Shown one piece after another: positions 32,570-46,151 of a stretch of 64,000 nucleotides of DNA. Positions within the stretch are counted from its first letter, which is position 1. Each line of letters begins with the position of its first letter. The translations under genes were made by a program, and so were the position numbers. Source of the stretch: Nocardioides nitrophenolicus (GTDB lineage: Bacteria > Actinomycetota > Actinomycetes > Propionibacteriales > Nocardioidaceae); the NCBI RefSeq assembly GCF_016907515.1, contig NZ_JAFBBY010000001.1, positions 248,001 through 312,000 on the forward strand. Reading direction: 5' to 3'. The notes below the pieces were generated by a model. That model saw only the letters and a program-made list of their open reading frames with translations. It did no database searches and was not told the origin of the DNA.

Positions 32570-32929
32570 CTAGCGGACGGCCGTGCTGGTGACCGGCGGC
32601 GCGAGCGCGCTGACGATCCGCACGCTCATGTGGAAGGTGGAGGTGGCGCCCTCGAGGATCACCAGGTAGCCGTCGGGGCCGTCGCGGAACACCTGCCGGC
32701 TCTGCTCGGACCACGGGTCCGGCGGGCTGAACTCGTACGACGCGCGCTCGGCGGCCCGCAGCGCGGTGGCCCGGTCGGCGTGCTCGGTGCGGCCGATCTG
32801 GACCAGCGTGGGCGGCTTGGCCTGGCCCTGGTTGGAGTACTCGATGGCGACCCGCCAGGTCCCGGCGGCCGCGGCCTGCTCCGGCTGCCCGTCAGGCTGT
32901 CCGTCCGGCTGGTAGACGTCATAGCTCAT
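32570..32929 (-). CDS. Hypothetical protein
   Basis: Not recognised. 119 residues, no signal peptide or membrane helix. The N-terminus has short QPDG repeats, then a compact core (WRVAIEYSNQ, RATALRAAERASYEF, GYLVILEGATSTFHMSVRI) with alternating strands and one helix. It starts 17 bases downstream of the hisF stop, so it is probably co-transcribed with hisF. Confidence 0.75.
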   Translation of the reverse strand: MSYDVYQPDGQPDGQPEQAAAAGTWRVAIEYSNQGQAKPPTLVQIGRTEHADRATALRAAERASYEFSPPDPWSEQSRQVFRDGPDGYLVILEGATSTFHMSVRIVSALAPPVTSTAVR

Positions 32930-32946
32930 GGCCGCACCCTCCCCCG

Positions 32947-33717
32947 TCAGCGGACCGGCACACCTGCCGCCGCCAGGGATGCCTTCACCTCGGCGATGCG
33001 GAGGGTGCCGAAGTGGAACACGGTGGCCGCCAGCACCGCGTCGGCGCCGGCCTCGACGGCGGGCGGGAAGTGCTCGACCGCGCCCGCCCCACCGGAGGCG
33101 ATGACGGGGATGGAGACCTCGGCGCGGACCTTGCGGATCAGCTCCAGGTCGAAGCCGTCGGTGGTGCCGTCGGCGTCCATGGCGTTGAGCAGGATCTCGC
33201 CGGCGCCCAGCTCGGCGGCGCGCACGGCCCACTCGACGGCGTCGATGCCGGCCGACCGGCGTCCGCCGTGGGTGGTGACCTCGAAGCCCGAGTCGCCGGG
33301 CGCCTGGTCGCCGGCCCGGCGGGCGTCGACGGAGAGCACCAGCACCTGGTTGCCGAAGCGGTCGGCGATCTCGGAGATCAGCTCGGGGCGGCGGATCGCG
33401 GCGGTGTTGACCGCGATCTTGTCGGCGCCGGCACGCAGTAGCCGGTCGACGTCGTCGACCGAGGAGACGCCCCCGCCGACGGTGAGCGGGATGAAGACCT
33501 GCTCGGCGGTCGCCGAGACGATGTCCATCGTCGTCGCGCGGCCCTCGTGGGAGGCGGAGATGTCGAGGAAGGTGAGCTCGTCAGCTCCTTCGGCGTCGTA
33601 GAGCCGGGCCAGCTCGACCGGGTCGCCGGCGTCGCGGAGCTCCTGGAAGTTCACGCCCTTGACCACCCGGCCGGCGTCGACGTCGAGGCACGGGATGACC
33701 CGCACCGCGACGCTCAT
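32947..33717 (-). CDS. hisF: Imidazole glycerol phosphate synthase, cyclase subunit
   Basis: Forms imidazole glycerol phosphate from PRFAR and ammonia delivered by HisH; 256 residues. The first catalytic Asp is in [16 protein letters not shown] and the second in [11 protein letters not shown]. The phosphate loops are VGGGVSS and ASGGAG. ATG at 33717 overlaps priA by four bases. HisH is encoded about 1.8 kb away, beyond the inserted secreted-protein gene. Confidence 0.97.
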   Translation of the reverse strand: MSVAVRVIPCLDVDAGRVVKGVNFQELRDAGDPVELARLYDAEGADELTFLDISASHEGRATTMDIVSATAEQVFIPLTVGGGVSSVDDVDRLLRAGADKIAVNTAAIRRPELISEIADRFGNQVLVLSVDARRAGDQAPGDSGFEVTTHGGRRSAGIDAVEWAVRAAELGAGEILLNAMDADGTTDGFDLELIRKVRAEVSIPVIASGGAGAVEHFPPAVEAGADAVLAATVFHFGTLRIAEVKASLAAAGVPVR

Positions 33718-34451
33718 ACGAGCCCGCCCCTGGTCAGCGCGAGCGCGTCCTCGAGGGTGAACTGCCCGGTGTAGAGGGCGGTCCCGGCGATGGCGCCCTC
33801 GACCCCGACGGGGACCAGCTTCATCAGCGCGCGGATGTCGTCGAGCGTGGTGACACCACCGGAGGCGACGACCGGGCGCGAGGTGGCGGCGCAGACGTCC
33901 TCGAGCAGCTGCAGGTTGGGGCCCTGCAGCATGCCGTCCTTGTTGACGTCGGTGACGACGTAGCGAGCGCAGCCCTCCGCGTCGAGGCGGGCGAGGGTCT
34001 CGTAGAGGTCGCCGCCCTCCTTGGTCCAGCCACGGGCGGCCAGGGTGCGGCCGCGGACGTCGAGCCCGACGGCCACCCGGTCTCCGTACGTCGCGATGGC
34101 ACGGGCACACCACTCCGGCTGCTCGAGGGCGGCGGTGCCGATGTTGACGCGCCGGCAGCCGGTGGCCATCGCGGCCTCCAGCGACTCGTCGTCGCGGATC
34201 CCGCCGCTCATCTCGACCTGGATGTCGAGGCGACCCACGATCGCCGCCTGCAGCTCGCGGTTGTTGCCGTGGCCGAACGCGGCGTCCAGGTCGACCAGGT
34301 GGATCCACTCGGCACCGGCCTCCTGCCAGCGCAGCGCGGCCTCGATCGGGTCGCCGAAGCGCTTCTCGGAGCCGTCCACGCCCTGCACCAGCTGGACGGC
34401 CTGGCCGCCCTTGATGTCGACGGCGGGCAGCAGCTCCAGGTAGCCGGTCAT
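33714..34451 (-). CDS. priA: PriA: bifunctional HisA/TrpF isomerase
   Basis: Amadori isomerase of the histidine pathway (ProFAR to PRFAR), 245 residues. Catalytic Asp residues are in [15 protein letters not shown] (position 11) and [10 protein letters not shown] (about 175). In actinobacteria the hisA product, PriA, also does the TrpF step of tryptophan synthesis. The [11 protein letters not shown] loop, where PriA carries Arg and Trp, and the lack of trpF among the trp genes here fit that dual role. The dual activity is inferred, not shown. Confidence 0.92.
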   Translation of the reverse strand: MTGYLELLPAVDIKGGQAVQLVQGVDGSEKRFGDPIEAALRWQEAGAEWIHLVDLDAAFGHGNNRELQAAIVGRLDIQVEMSGGIRDDESLEAAMATGCRRVNIGTAALEQPEWCARAIATYGDRVAVGLDVRGRTLAARGWTKEGGDLYETLARLDAEGCARYVVTDVNKDGMLQGPNLQLLEDVCAATSRPVVASGGVTTLDDIRALMKLVPVGVEGAIAGTALYTGQFTLEDALALTRGGLV

Positions 34452-34565
34452 GGCCGCGATCCTAGAGGAGCCGATCGCCGCGCCCTGCGTCGCATCTCGC
34501 CGAGATCACCCCACACCCAGGGCGCGCCCTAGAACTTGTTCTCTTTTTGTGATGGGGTATCAATA

Positions 34566-34597
34566 ACGGCCGCCACCTTGGGAGGGGTGGCGGCCGT
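34566..34597 (+). promoter_or_regulatory. Hairpin in the leader of the secreted-protein gene
   Basis: Perfect 12-bp inverted repeat (34566-34577 with 34586-34597), 8-base loop, about 30 bases before the start codon at 34628. It follows a T-run and the palindrome AGAACTTGTTCT (34531-34542). It could be a leader structure controlling translation or a stop for transcripts entering from the left. Confidence 0.45.
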
Positions 34598-34627
34598 CCT
34601 CATGTCACCTTCGGGAGGGAAACCCAC

Positions 34628-35485
34628 ATGACCGTGCCTCAGCGCACTCTCCGCTCCGTCTCCGCCGGAGCCGTTCTCGGCCTCGCGGCCACCACCGCCG
34701 TGGTCCTCGGTACGTCGACCCCGGCGTCGGCGGCAGCCATCGACTTCGACTGCGCCCTGCCCATCGGCGGCACGGACACCTTCACCGCCGACATCACCAC
34801 GAACGCGCCGGCGACGATCCCCGCCGGCACCTCGATCACCCCCATGCTGAACGTCGCGCTCACCGTGCCGGAAGGCACCGCCGACCTCCTGCGACTCTTC
34901 CAGCCCGACCAGGTCGGCGGCACCGTCCAGGGCACCACGCTGGTCGACGGCGTCGCCCGGACCACGACGATCACCGTCCCGCCCACGGCCGTGCCGGCCT
35001 CCGGCCCGATCGTCGTCAGCGGCACTGGGACCATGGCCGCGATCACCGCGGGGACCGAGGGCGCGAGCCACCAGATCGCCGCCGGCAACCAGGCCGTCAC
35101 GATCACGATCTACAAGACCGGCCAGGCCCCGACGCCCATCGACGTGCCCTGCACGCCCGCTGCGGGCAGCAACCGGGTGATCAGCACCATCGGCGTCACC
35201 GCCGCGCCGGCGTCGACCACCACGGTGAAGGCGAAGTACGCGAAGAAGGCGCGCAAGGCCAAGGTCAGCGCCACCGTCAGCGCGCCCGGCGCGACCCCGG
35301 CCGGCACGGTCACCTTCACCTTGAAGAAGGGCAAGCAGGTGAAGACCAAGACCGTCGCGGTCACCGCGGGACGGGCGAAGGCGGTCTTCAAGAAGGTCAC
35401 CGCGAAGGGCCGCTACACCGTCACGGCGTCGTACACCGGGACGGTCGGCGCCTCCACCGGCACCACCAAGCTCAAGGTCCGCTGA
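34628..35485 (+). CDS. Secreted protein with a C-terminal Ig-like domain
   Basis: A 285-residue exported protein. A signal peptide (residues 1 to about 36) ends in TPASAAA. Residues 38-175 form a beta-rich domain that begins DFDCALPIGGTDTFTADI and ends near a second Cys (DVPCTP), resembling DUF6801-type secreted domains. Residues 190-285 form a Lys-rich bacterial Ig-like domain with PAGTVTFTLKKGKQVKTKTV and GRYTVTASYTG. GGGAGG lies before the ATG. It lies opposite to and between hisH and priA, so it splits the his genes. Confidence 0.85.
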   Translation: MTVPQRTLRSVSAGAVLGLAATTAVVLGTSTPASAAAIDFDCALPIGGTDTFTADITTNAPATIPAGTSITPMLNVALTVPEGTADLLRLFQPDQVGGTVQGTTLVDGVARTTTITVPPTAVPASGPIVVSGTGTMAAITAGTEGASHQIAAGNQAVTITIYKTGQAPTPIDVPCTPAAGSNRVISTIGVTAAPASTTTVKAKYAKKARKAKVSATVSAPGATPAGTVTFTLKKGKQVKTKTVAVTAGRAKAVFKKVTAKGRYTVTASYTGTVGASTGTTKLKVR

Positions 35486-35493
35486 CCGGGTCC

Positions 35494-35517
35494 GGGCCGG
35501 CCCTCGGGGGCCGGCCC
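35494..35517. terminator. Bidirectional terminator between the Ig-like gene and hisH
   Basis: Perfect 10-bp GC-rich inverted repeat (35494-35503 with 35508-35517), 4-base loop, squeezed between the two convergent stop codons. Confidence 0.7.
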
Positions 35518-35518
35518 G

Positions 35519-36166
35519 TCAGCCCAGCGAGCCGACCCAGTTGCGCAGCAGCTGGGCGCCCGCGTCGCCCGACTTCTCCGGGTGGAACTGGGTCGCGCAC
35601 AGCGGACCGTTCTCGACGGCCGCGACGAAGCGGTCGCCGCCGTGCTCGGCCCAGGTGACCAGCGGCTGGTGGCTGTCGGGGGTGCGGTCGTTGGTGACCA
35701 GGGTCCAGTCGCGCACGCCGTAGGAGTGCACGAAGTAGAAGCGCTCGTCCTCGATCCCGGCGAAGAGGCGGGTCTGCTCGGGCGCCGAGACCGTGTTCCA
35801 GCCCATGTGCGGGACGATCGGCGCCTGCAGCCGCTCCACGACGCCCGGCCACTCGCCGCAGCCCTCGGTCTCGACGCCGTGCTCGATGCCGCGCTCGAAC
35901 AGGATCTGCATGCCCACGCAGATGCCGAGCACCGGCCGGCCGCCGGACAGGCGGCGCGCGATGATCCGCTCGCCGCGGATCGCGCGCAGGCCGCGCATGC
36001 ACGCCTCGTAGGCGCCGACGCCGGGCACCAGCAGCCCGTCGGCCTCCATCGCCGTGTCCAGGTCTCCGGTGAGGGTGACCGACGCCCCGGCCCGCTCGAC
36101 GGCGCGGACGGCGGAGCGCAGGTTGCCGGAGCCGTAGTCGAGGACGACGACGGACGGAGCGCTCAC
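35519..36166 (-). CDS. hisH: Imidazole glycerol phosphate synthase, glutaminase subunit
   Basis: Class I glutamine amidotransferase that feeds ammonia to HisF; 215 residues. The nucleophile is in [11 protein letters not shown] near residue 83, and His and Glu are in [10 protein letters not shown] near 190. The oxyanion region PGVGAY is present. GTG start at 36166 overlaps hisB by four bases. Last gene of hisDCBH. Confidence 0.96.
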   Translation of the reverse strand: MSAPSVVVLDYGSGNLRSAVRAVERAGASVTLTGDLDTAMEADGLLVPGVGAYEACMRGLRAIRGERIIARRLSGGRPVLGICVGMQILFERGIEHGVETEGCGEWPGVVERLQAPIVPHMGWNTVSAPEQTRLFAGIEDERFYFVHSYGVRDWTLVTNDRTPDSHQPLVTWAEHGGDRFVAAVENGPLCATQFHPEKSGDAGAQLLRNWVGSLG

Positions 36167-36774
36167 AGAGCACCCTTCGTGGACGGGATGCCCGTCTCGC
36201 GCGGGTCGAGCGCGACCGCGTCGCGGAACGCCCGGGCGAACGCCTTGAACTGGGTCTCGACGATGTGGTGCGGCTCGCGACCGGCGAGCACCCGCACGTG
36301 CAGCGCGAAGTGGCCGTGGAAGGCGATCGACTCGAAGACGTGCTGGGTCAGCGAGCCGAGGTACGACACCCCGGAGCCACCGAGCTGGACGTACTGCTGG
36401 CCCTCGGGCTCGCCGGTGTGGACGCAGTAGGGACGGCCCGAGACGTCGACGACGGCGTGCACCAGCGCCTCGTCGAGCGGGACGGTGGCGTCGCCGAAGC
36501 GGCGGATGCCCGCCTTGTCCCCCAGCGCCTCGCGCAGCGCCTGGCCCAGCGCGATCGCGGTGTCCTCGGTCGTGTGGTGGGCGTCGATGTGGACGTCGCC
36601 CTCGGTCTGCACGGTGAGGTCGACCAGCGCGTGGCGCGCGAAGGCGGTGAGCATGTGGTCGTAGAAGCCCACGCCGGTGGAGATGTCGTGGCGGCCGGTG
36701 CCGTCGAGGTTCACCTCGACGAGGACCTTGGACTCGCTGGTCTGCCGCTCGACGCGGGCGGTCCTGGCAGTCAT
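36163..36774 (-). CDS. hisB: Imidazoleglycerol-phosphate dehydratase
   Basis: Dehydrates imidazole glycerol phosphate to imidazole acetol phosphate; 203 residues, the monofunctional type. Metal-binding His motifs are [27 protein letters not shown], and HHIVE near 168. Overlaps of four bases with both hisC and hisH place it inside one translation-coupled run. Confidence 0.97.
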   Translation of the reverse strand: MTARTARVERQTSESKVLVEVNLDGTGRHDISTGVGFYDHMLTAFARHALVDLTVQTEGDVHIDAHHTTEDTAIALGQALREALGDKAGIRRFGDATVPLDEALVHAVVDVSGRPYCVHTGEPEGQQYVQLGGSGVSYLGSLTQHVFESIAFHGHFALHVRVLAGREPHHIVETQFKAFARAFRDAVALDPRETGIPSTKGAL

Positions 36775-37874
36775 GCGCGCTCTCCCTCTACCTCAGTCAG
36801 GGCGGACCGGAAGGCCGCCATCTCCGCGGGGGTGCCGACCGAGACCCGCAACCATCCCTCGGGCCCGGTCTCCCGGATCAGGACTCCCCGGTCGAGGAGA
36901 CCCTGCCAGACAGCATGACGGTCGGCGAATCGCCCAAACAACACGAAATTCGCGTCCGAGTCGGCGACGTCGTAGGACTCGGCGCGCAGCCACTCGACCA
37001 GCACGTCGCGCTCGCGGCGCAGGTCGTCGACCTTGCCGAGCAGCTCGGGCGCGTGGTCCAGCGCGGCGAGCGCGACCGCCTGGGTGACGGCGGAGAGGTG
37101 GTACGGCAGCCGCACCACCCGGATCGCGTCGCAGATCTCCGGCGCCGCGGCGAGGTAGCCCAGCCGCAGCCCGGCCCCCGCGAAGGCCTTGCTCATGGTG
37201 CGCGTGACCACGAGGTTGCGGTGGACCGGCAGCAGCTCGAGCGCGCTCGGCACCCCGGCCCGCCGGAACTCGCCGTACGCCTCGTCGACGACGACGATCC
37301 CCTCCTCGCCCGCGGCCTCGCAGAGCACGGCCACCGCCTCCGGCGGCAGCGCGGTGCCGGTCGGGTTGTTGGGGCTGGGCAGCAGGATCACGCTCGGCTG
37401 CTCGGTCTTGACCAGGTCGCGCGCCGCGTCGAGGTCGAGCGCGAAGTCCTCGGCCCGCCGACCCGCGACCCAGCGGGTGCTGGTGTCGCGGGCGTACTCC
37501 GGATACATCGAGTACGTCGGCGCGAAGCTCAGTGCGGTGCGGCCGGGTCCGCCGAAGGCCTGCAGCAGCTGGAGCATCACCTCGTTGGACCCGTTGGCCG
37601 CCCACACCTGCTCGGGCACGATCCCGGCGGGCGCGTCCCGCGAGAGGTAGGCCGCGAGTGCCTCGCGCAGCGCGGTGAACTCGCGGTCGGGATAGCGGTT
37701 GAGCGTGCTCGCCGCCGCGGCCGCCGCCGCCGCGATGTCGGCGATGCACGCCTCGGAGGGACCGTAGGGGTTCTCGTTGACGTTGAGCTGGACCGGTACG
37801 TCGAGCTGCGGGGCGCCGTAGGGCTCGATCCCGCGCAGCTCCGCGCGCAGCGGCGGCCAAGCGGCCGCGCTCAT
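36771..37874 (-). CDS. hisC: Histidinol-phosphate aminotransferase
   Basis: PLP aminotransferase, 367 residues. The PLP lysine lies in [17 protein letters not shown] near residue 232, with NENPYGPS near the start, [17 protein letters not shown] and the C-terminal [13 protein letters not shown] at 37874 overlaps the hisD stop by four bases. Confidence 0.96.
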   Translation of the reverse strand: MSAAAWPPLRAELRGIEPYGAPQLDVPVQLNVNENPYGPSEACIADIAAAAAAAASTLNRYPDREFTALREALAAYLSRDAPAGIVPEQVWAANGSNEVMLQLLQAFGGPGRTALSFAPTYSMYPEYARDTSTRWVAGRRAEDFALDLDAARDLVKTEQPSVILLPSPNNPTGTALPPEAVAVLCEAAGEEGIVVVDEAYGEFRRAGVPSALELLPVHRNLVVTRTMSKAFAGAGLRLGYLAAAPEICDAIRVVRLPYHLSAVTQAVALAALDHAPELLGKVDDLRRERDVLVEWLRAESYDVADSDANFVLFGRFADRHAVWQGLLDRGVLIRETGPEGWLRVSVGTPAEMAAFRSALTEVEGERA

Positions 37875-39184
37875 CGCGTCGACCGGACCGTGACGGCGGC
37901 GCCGTGGCCGGGCAGGTCCTCGGCCTCGGCGAGGGTCACGACGTGCCCGGCGACCTCGGCGAGCGCGGCGGCGGAGTAGTCGATGACGTGGACGGACTTG
38001 GTGAACGCACGCACCGAGAGCCCCGAGGAGTGGCACGCGCAGCCGGCCGTCGGGAGCACGTGGTTGGACCCGGCGCAGTAGTCGCCCAGGCTCACCGGGG
38101 CGTGCGGGCCGACGAAGATCGCACCGGCGTTGCGCACCCGCGCGGCCCAGCCGGCGGCGTCCTCGGTGTGGATCTCGAGGTGCTCGGCGGCGTAGGCGTC
38201 GACCACCTCGAGTCCCTGCTCGAGGTCGCGGACCAGCACGATGCCGGACTGCTTGCCGCCGAGCGAGGTCGTGATCCGCTCGCTGTGCTTGGTCGCCGCG
38301 ACCTGGACGTCGAGCTCGGCCTCCACCTCGGCGGCGAGCCGCTCGGAGGTCGTGACCAGGACGGAGGCGGCCAGCGGGTCGTGCTCGGCCTGGCTGATCA
38401 GGTCGGCCGCGACATAGGCGGCGTTGCCGGTGTCGTCGGCCAGGATCGCGATCTCGGTCGGGCCGGCCTCGGAGTCGATCCCGACCTGGCCCTTGAGGAT
38501 CCGCTTCGCGGTGACCACCCAGATGTTGCCGGGGCCGGTGACGAGATCGACCCGCCGGCAGGGTCCGGTGCCGTAGGCGAACATCGCGATCGCCTGGGCA
38601 CCGCCGACGGCGTACACCTCCTCGACGCCCAACAGCGCGCACGCCGCCAGGATCGTGGGGTGGACGGCACCGCCGAACTCCTTCTGGGGCGGGCTCGCCA
38701 GCGCGATCGACCCCACACCCGCGGTCTGGGCGGGGACGACGTTCATCAGCACGGAGGACACCAGCGGCGCGAGGCCGCCCGGCACGTAGAGGCCGACCCG
38801 GCCGACCGGCACCTTGCGGTGGGTCACCCGGGCCCCGGGCCCCAGGTCGGTGACCGCGTCCTGCTCGAGCTCGTTGGCGCAGGTCGCCCGCAGCCGCCGG
38901 ATCGACTCCTCCAGACCCGCGCGGATGTCGGGATCGAGGTTGTCGAGCGCGCTGCGCAGCGCCTCGGGCGCGACCCGGATGTCGTCGACGCGCACGCCGT
39001 CGAAGCGCTCCCCGAACTCCACGATCGCGTCCAGGCCGCGGGTGCGGACCTCCTCGCAGATCGCATGCACCGCCGGCACCGCCGCCTCGATGTCGAAGTC
39101 GGCACGGGGCACTGCTGCGCGGTAGTCGACGGTGGCCGAGCCAGCACCGGCGTCACGCAGGTCGATGCGACGGATCAGGGACAT
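37871..39184 (-). CDS. hisD: Histidinol dehydrogenase
   Basis: Zinc enzyme oxidising histidinol to histidine with two NAD; 437 residues, normal size. Motifs seen: [57 protein letters not shown] with zinc ligands, and [15 protein letters not shown]. It is the first gene of hisDCBH; hisG and hisE are not in the window. Its ATG at 39184 follows a 69-base gap after a small ORF on the same strand. Confidence 0.97.
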   Translation of the reverse strand: MSLIRRIDLRDAGAGSATVDYRAAVPRADFDIEAAVPAVHAICEEVRTRGLDAIVEFGERFDGVRVDDIRVAPEALRSALDNLDPDIRAGLEESIRRLRATCANELEQDAVTDLGPGARVTHRKVPVGRVGLYVPGGLAPLVSSVLMNVVPAQTAGVGSIALASPPQKEFGGAVHPTILAACALLGVEEVYAVGGAQAIAMFAYGTGPCRRVDLVTGPGNIWVVTAKRILKGQVGIDSEAGPTEIAILADDTGNAAYVAADLISQAEHDPLAASVLVTTSERLAAEVEAELDVQVAATKHSERITTSLGGKQSGIVLVRDLEQGLEVVDAYAAEHLEIHTEDAAGWAARVRNAGAIFVGPHAPVSLGDYCAGSNHVLPTAGCACHSSGLSVRAFTKSVHVIDYSAAALAEVAGHVVTLAEAEDLPGHGAAVTVRSTR

Positions 39185-39253
39185 GCCCCGATTCTACGGT
39201 CGGCGCGCGGGTCGCCCCCGCCGCGTCCCGGGTGGTGAGGCGCTCCCCCCGCG

Positions 39254-39421
39254 TCAGCTCGCCGGCAGGAGCCAGGTGCTGCGGTCCTTGAGGACCGACA
39301 GGACGGGGAAACGCGCGGCGACCAGGTCGAGCATGAGGTCGGTGACTCCGCCCGGAAGCGCGAGGAACTCCACGGGCGTGGGACGACCGTAGGACGACCC
39401 GCAGGCGCGTGCCGTGCTCAT
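39254..39421 (-). CDS. Possible small protein upstream of hisD
   Basis: A 55-codon frame MSTARACGSSYGRPTPVEFL... ending STWLLPAS, with an ATG at 39421 back-to-back with the LON-domain gene. The middle (PGGVTDLMLDLVAARFPVLS) looks like a structured amphipathic helix. The longer frame reading in from 39868 is antisense to the next gene. No homology recalled; coding status is a reasonable guess only. Confidence 0.5.
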   Translation of the reverse strand: MSTARACGSSYGRPTPVEFLALPGGVTDLMLDLVAARFPVLSVLKDRSTWLLPAS

Positions 39422-39451
39422 CCACAGGTCCCGGCCCGCTACGTTGGACAG

Positions 39452-40117
39452 GTGACCGACCAGCTCCCGATGTTCCCGCTCAACGCGGTGCTCTACCCGG
39501 GAGTCAGCGTGCCGCTGCACGTCTTCGAGGACCGCTACCGCGCGCTCGTGCATCACCTGCTGCGCACCGAGGACCCCTCGCAGCGGCTGTTCGGGTCGGT
39601 GGCGATCCGGGAGGGCTACGAGGTCGGCGACCACGGCACCCAGTCGTTGTACCGGGTCGGGGTGCGGCTCCAGCTGACCGACGTCGAGGCGCGGGGCGAC
39701 GGCAGCTTCGACGTCGTGGCCGTCGGTCGCGACCGGATCCAGCTCGACCGGCTGCTGACCAGTGGGGAGTTCCCCGTCGGCGAGGTCACCCTGGTCCCCG
39801 GCCCGGACACGGAGGTGCCCGAGGAGGTCGAGCAGCAGGCCCGAGCGGTGTTCACGGCCTACCGGCACGTGCTGCGCTCGATCGCCGGCGACCCGCTGCA
39901 GGGCGAGCTGCCGAAGGACCCGACCTACCTGTCGTGGACGCTCGCGGCGTGCACCCCGCTGCCGATGGGCGAGCGACAGCAGCTGCTCGAGGCGGCCGAC
40001 GCCACGGAGCGGCTGGTCCTGGTGACCGACCTGCTGCGCGCGGAGCTGCGCGCGATCAACGTGATCACCTCGCTGCCCGCAACCGAGGTCGCGCGCACCC
40101 GGTGGAGCCCCAACTGA
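39452..40117 (+). CDS. LON substrate-binding-domain protein
   Basis: A 221-residue protein that is only the N-terminal substrate-binding domain of Lon (PUA-like), without ATPase or protease parts. Motifs: LPMFPLNAVLYPGVSVPLHVFEDRYR at residues 5-30 (read in two pieces, LPMFPLNAVLYPG and LHVFEDRYR), GVRLQLTDVE and FDVVAVGRDR. A helical bundle ends the protein. GTG start at 39452. Its stop overlaps the ybaK start by one base. Role unknown. Confidence 0.87.
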   Translation: MTDQLPMFPLNAVLYPGVSVPLHVFEDRYRALVHHLLRTEDPSQRLFGSVAIREGYEVGDHGTQSLYRVGVRLQLTDVEARGDGSFDVVAVGRDRIQLDRLLTSGEFPVGEVTLVPGPDTEVPEEVEQQARAVFTAYRHVLRSIAGDPLQGELPKDPTYLSWTLAACTPLPMGERQQLLEAADATERLVLVTDLLRAELRAINVITSLPATEVARTRWSPN

Positions 40118-40605
40118 TGGCGAAGCGCAAGCCGGGCGGGGGTACGCCGGCCACCACCGTGCTCGCGTCGGCCGGCGTCGCGTTCACCGTGCACGAGTAC
40201 GACCACGACGCCCGCGCGGAGTCCTACGGCGGCGAGGCGGCCGAGGCGCTGGGCATCGCCCCCGAGCGGGTCTTCAAGACCCTGTTCGCCGACGTCGACG
40301 GCGCGCTCGTGGTGGGGGTGGTGCCGGTCTCGGGGCAGCTCGACCTCAAGGCGCTGGCGCGGGCCGTCGGGGGGCGCAAGGCCGCGATGGCCGACCCGAG
40401 GGCCGCCGAGCGGGCCACCGGCTATGTCGTGGGGGGCATCTCCCCGCTGGGTCAGCGCAAGACCCACCCCACCGTCGTCGACGAGTCCGCGCTCACCCAT
40501 CCCACGGTCTTCGTGTCGGGCGGGCGCCGCGGACTGGACCTCGAGCTCAGCCCTGCGGAGCTGGTGCGGCTGACGGCTGCTCGGGTCGCGGCGATCGGTC
40601 GCTAG
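40117..40605 (+). CDS. ybaK: YbaK/EbsC-family Cys-tRNA(Pro) deacylase
   Basis: Editing enzyme that removes Cys mischarged on tRNA-Pro; 162 residues. The family Lys is in ERVFKTLFADVDG near residue 52, and the GGISPLGQRK loop is typical of YbaK. The start ATG at 40117 shares one base with the previous stop (TGATG). Its last 59 bases overlap the end of the minus-strand membrane gene. Confidence 0.9.
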   Translation: MAKRKPGGGTPATTVLASAGVAFTVHEYDHDARAESYGGEAAEALGIAPERVFKTLFADVDGALVVGVVPVSGQLDLKALARAVGGRKAAMADPRAAERATGYVVGGISPLGQRKTHPTVVDESALTHPTVFVSGGRRGLDLELSPAELVRLTAARVAAIGR

Positions 40606-41103
40606 CGGGGGTGCCGCCAGCCGGGTTGAGCGAGACCATCAGCACCAGGTAGGCGAACATCGCGCCCACCGGCCAGGCCAGGTAGGGCGTCCAGCCGGAC
40701 ACCGCCAGATGGCCCGGCAGCGCGTCGCCGACCTGGTGGGCGGCCAGCAGCGTCGTGGGGTCGGCCGGGCTGAACGACTCCCCCAGCAGCGTCATCACCA
40801 GCACCCCGAGGCCGGCGCCGACCAGCACCCCGAGCACTCCCAGCACGGCCTGGTCGCGCGCGATCCAGCCGCCCACCAGTCCGAGCAGCAGGGCCAGCGC
40901 GAAGGCGATCACGACATAGGTCGCCGTGCCGCTGAAGTCGCGGGTGATGCCGGGGTCGAACGGCTCGGGGTACCAGGCCTTGCCGGCCGCGGTGTCGTAG
41001 ATCTTGCCGTTCGGGGCCGGACCCCACCAGGTCCACCACAGCCAGCCGCCCAGCGCGCCGAGCGCGACGCCGAGGACGACCGGGACCGCGAGCCGCAGCC
41101 GGC

Positions 41104-41107
<4 letters not shown>
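40547..41107 (-). CDS. Hypothetical four-helix membrane protein
   Basis: Not recognised with certainty. 186 residues with four membrane helices (about 8-27, 65-83, 88-110 and 138-158) and an extracellular loop between helices 1 and 2 (WGPAPNGKIYDTAAGKAW). The C-terminal tail is Pro/Ser-rich. ATG at 41107 overlaps the dnaE stop by four bases, so it is probably translated with dnaE. Its end overlaps ybaK. Confidence 0.8.
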
Positions 41108-44676
<3,569 letters not shown>

Positions 44677-44755
44677 CGGTGGTTCGGCGCTCCTCAGTGA
44701 TCAAAGGGTGGTCGCTCGGGGAAGAGGACCAGCCTACGTGACGGACGAGGAGACT

Positions 44756-45226
44756 CTAGGACGACCCTCCGACAGATCCGGGCGCCCACTCCATCCGCAG
44801 GTCCGGGGCCCGCTCCTCGTTCTCCGAGCCGTCGGTGTGCTCGCGCTCGACCAGTCCGCGAGCGGCGTAGAAGGCCCGCGCGGGGGCGTTCTGCTCGAAG
44901 ACCCACAGGCTGAACCCCTCGGGGTGGCGGGCCTTGACCAGGTCCAGCAGGGCGCCGCCCACGCCGGCGCCCTGGTGGGCCGGGTCGACGTACAGGTCGT
45001 TGAGCCACTCGCGGGTGAACCGGGCGTAGCCGACCACCCGGCCCCCGGCCTCGGCGACCCAGTTCTCGGCCGCGCCGAATCGCGCGGCGAGATAGGTCCG
45101 GATCTCCTCGGGACCGTGGATCCCCGGCGGCATCGCCGCGCTCGCCCGGGCCGCGACCTGGACCGCCGCGATCCCGGGCACGTCGGCCGGCGTCGCGGGG
45201 CGCAGCAGCAGCTCAGTGGGCGTCAC
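44756..45226 (-). CDS. GNAT-family N-acetyltransferase
   Basis: A 156-residue GNAT protein. The acetyl-CoA site is [20 protein letters not shown] (about 86-105), and the C-terminal motif [14 protein letters not shown] is typical. GTG at 45226 overlaps the end of the rluD-type gene by 14 bases. Acceptor unknown. Confidence 0.87.
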   Translation of the reverse strand: MTPTELLLRPATPADVPGIAAVQVAARASAAMPPGIHGPEEIRTYLAARFGAAENWVAEAGGRVVGYARFTREWLNDLYVDPAHQGAGVGGALLDLVKARHPEGFSLWVFEQNAPARAFYAARGLVEREHTDGSENEERAPDLRMEWAPGSVGGSS

Positions 45227-46151
45227 GGATGACCTCGAGCGCGTGCGCGAGGTCCGCGGGGTAGGTCGACTCGTACTCGACGTACGCACCGGTCTCGGGG
45301 TGCTCGAAGCCCAGCTTGACGGCATGCAGCCACTGCCGCTCGAGGCCGACGCGGCGCGCCAGCACCGGGTCGGCGCCATAGGTCAGGTCACCGACGCAGG
45401 GATGCTTGAGCGCGCTCATGTGCACCCGGATCTGGTGGGTCCGGCCGGTCTCGAGGTGGATCTCGAGCAGGCTCGCGAAGCGGTGCGCCTCGAGCGTCTC
45501 GTAGTGGGTGACGCTGTGTCGGCCGTCCTCCATCACCGCGAACTTGTAGTCGAAGCGCGGGTGCCGGCCGATCGGCGCGTCGATGGTGCCCTCGAGCGGG
45601 TCGGGGTGGCCCTGGACCAGCGCGTGGTAGGTCTTGTCGACCGTACGGCGGCGGAAGGCGTTCTTCAGCACCGAGTAGGCGTGCTCGGACTTGGCGATCA
45701 CCATCACGCCCGACGTGCCGACGTCGAGTCGCTGGACGATGCCCTCCCGCTCCTTGGCCCCGGAGGTCGAGATCCGGAAGCCGGCCCCGGCGAGGTGGCC
45801 GACCACGGTCGGACCGCGCCAGCCCGGCGACGGGTGCACCGCCACGCCGACCGGCTTGTCGATCACCACGATGGCGTCGTCGTCGTGGATGATCTTGATC
45901 CCCTCGACCAGCTCGGGGACCACCTCCAGCGGGTCGGCCTCGGCCGGGATGGAGACGTCGAGCACGGAGCCGCCGAGCACCCGCTCGCTCTTGCCGCCCA
46001 CCGGCGCGCCGTCGAGCACCACCAGGTCCTGGGCGATCAGCTCGGCCGCCCGGGTCCGCGAGACGCCGAACAGCTGCGCCATCGCGACGTCGACCCGCTC
46101 GCCGTCGAGGCTGTCGGGGACCGGCAGGCTGCGGTGGTCGACGGCGCTCAT
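45213..46151 (-). CDS. rluD: RluA/RluD-family 23S rRNA pseudouridine synthase
   Basis: A 312-residue enzyme. An S4 RNA-binding domain lies at residues 14-70 ([20 protein letters not shown]). The catalytic Asp is in [16 protein letters not shown] near 145, and the RluD-type segments [13 protein letters not shown] and [13 protein letters not shown] follow the family order. It sits next to lspA with a four-base overlap, a pairing conserved in many bacteria. The target uridines are inferred from the family. Confidence 0.93.
   Translation of the reverse strand: MSAVDHRSLPVPDSLDGERVDVAMAQLFGVSRTRAAELIAQDLVVLDGAPVGGKSERVLGGSVLDVSIPAEADPLEVVPELVEGIKIIHDDDAIVVIDKPVGVAVHPSPGWRGPTVVGHLAGAGFRISTSGAKEREGIVQRLDVGTSGVMVIAKSEHAYSVLKNAFRRRTVDKTYHALVQGHPDPLEGTIDAPIGRHPRFDYKFAVMEDGRHSVTHYETLEAHRFASLLEIHLETGRTHQIRVHMSALKHPCVGDLTYGADPVLARRVGLERQWLHAVKLGFEHPETGAYVEYESTYPADLAHALEVIRDAH

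Noticed and set aside
34531..34542. AGAACTTGTTCT as a LexA (SOS) box
   Set aside because: The GAAC and GTTC halves are two bases apart; actinobacterial LexA sites need four.
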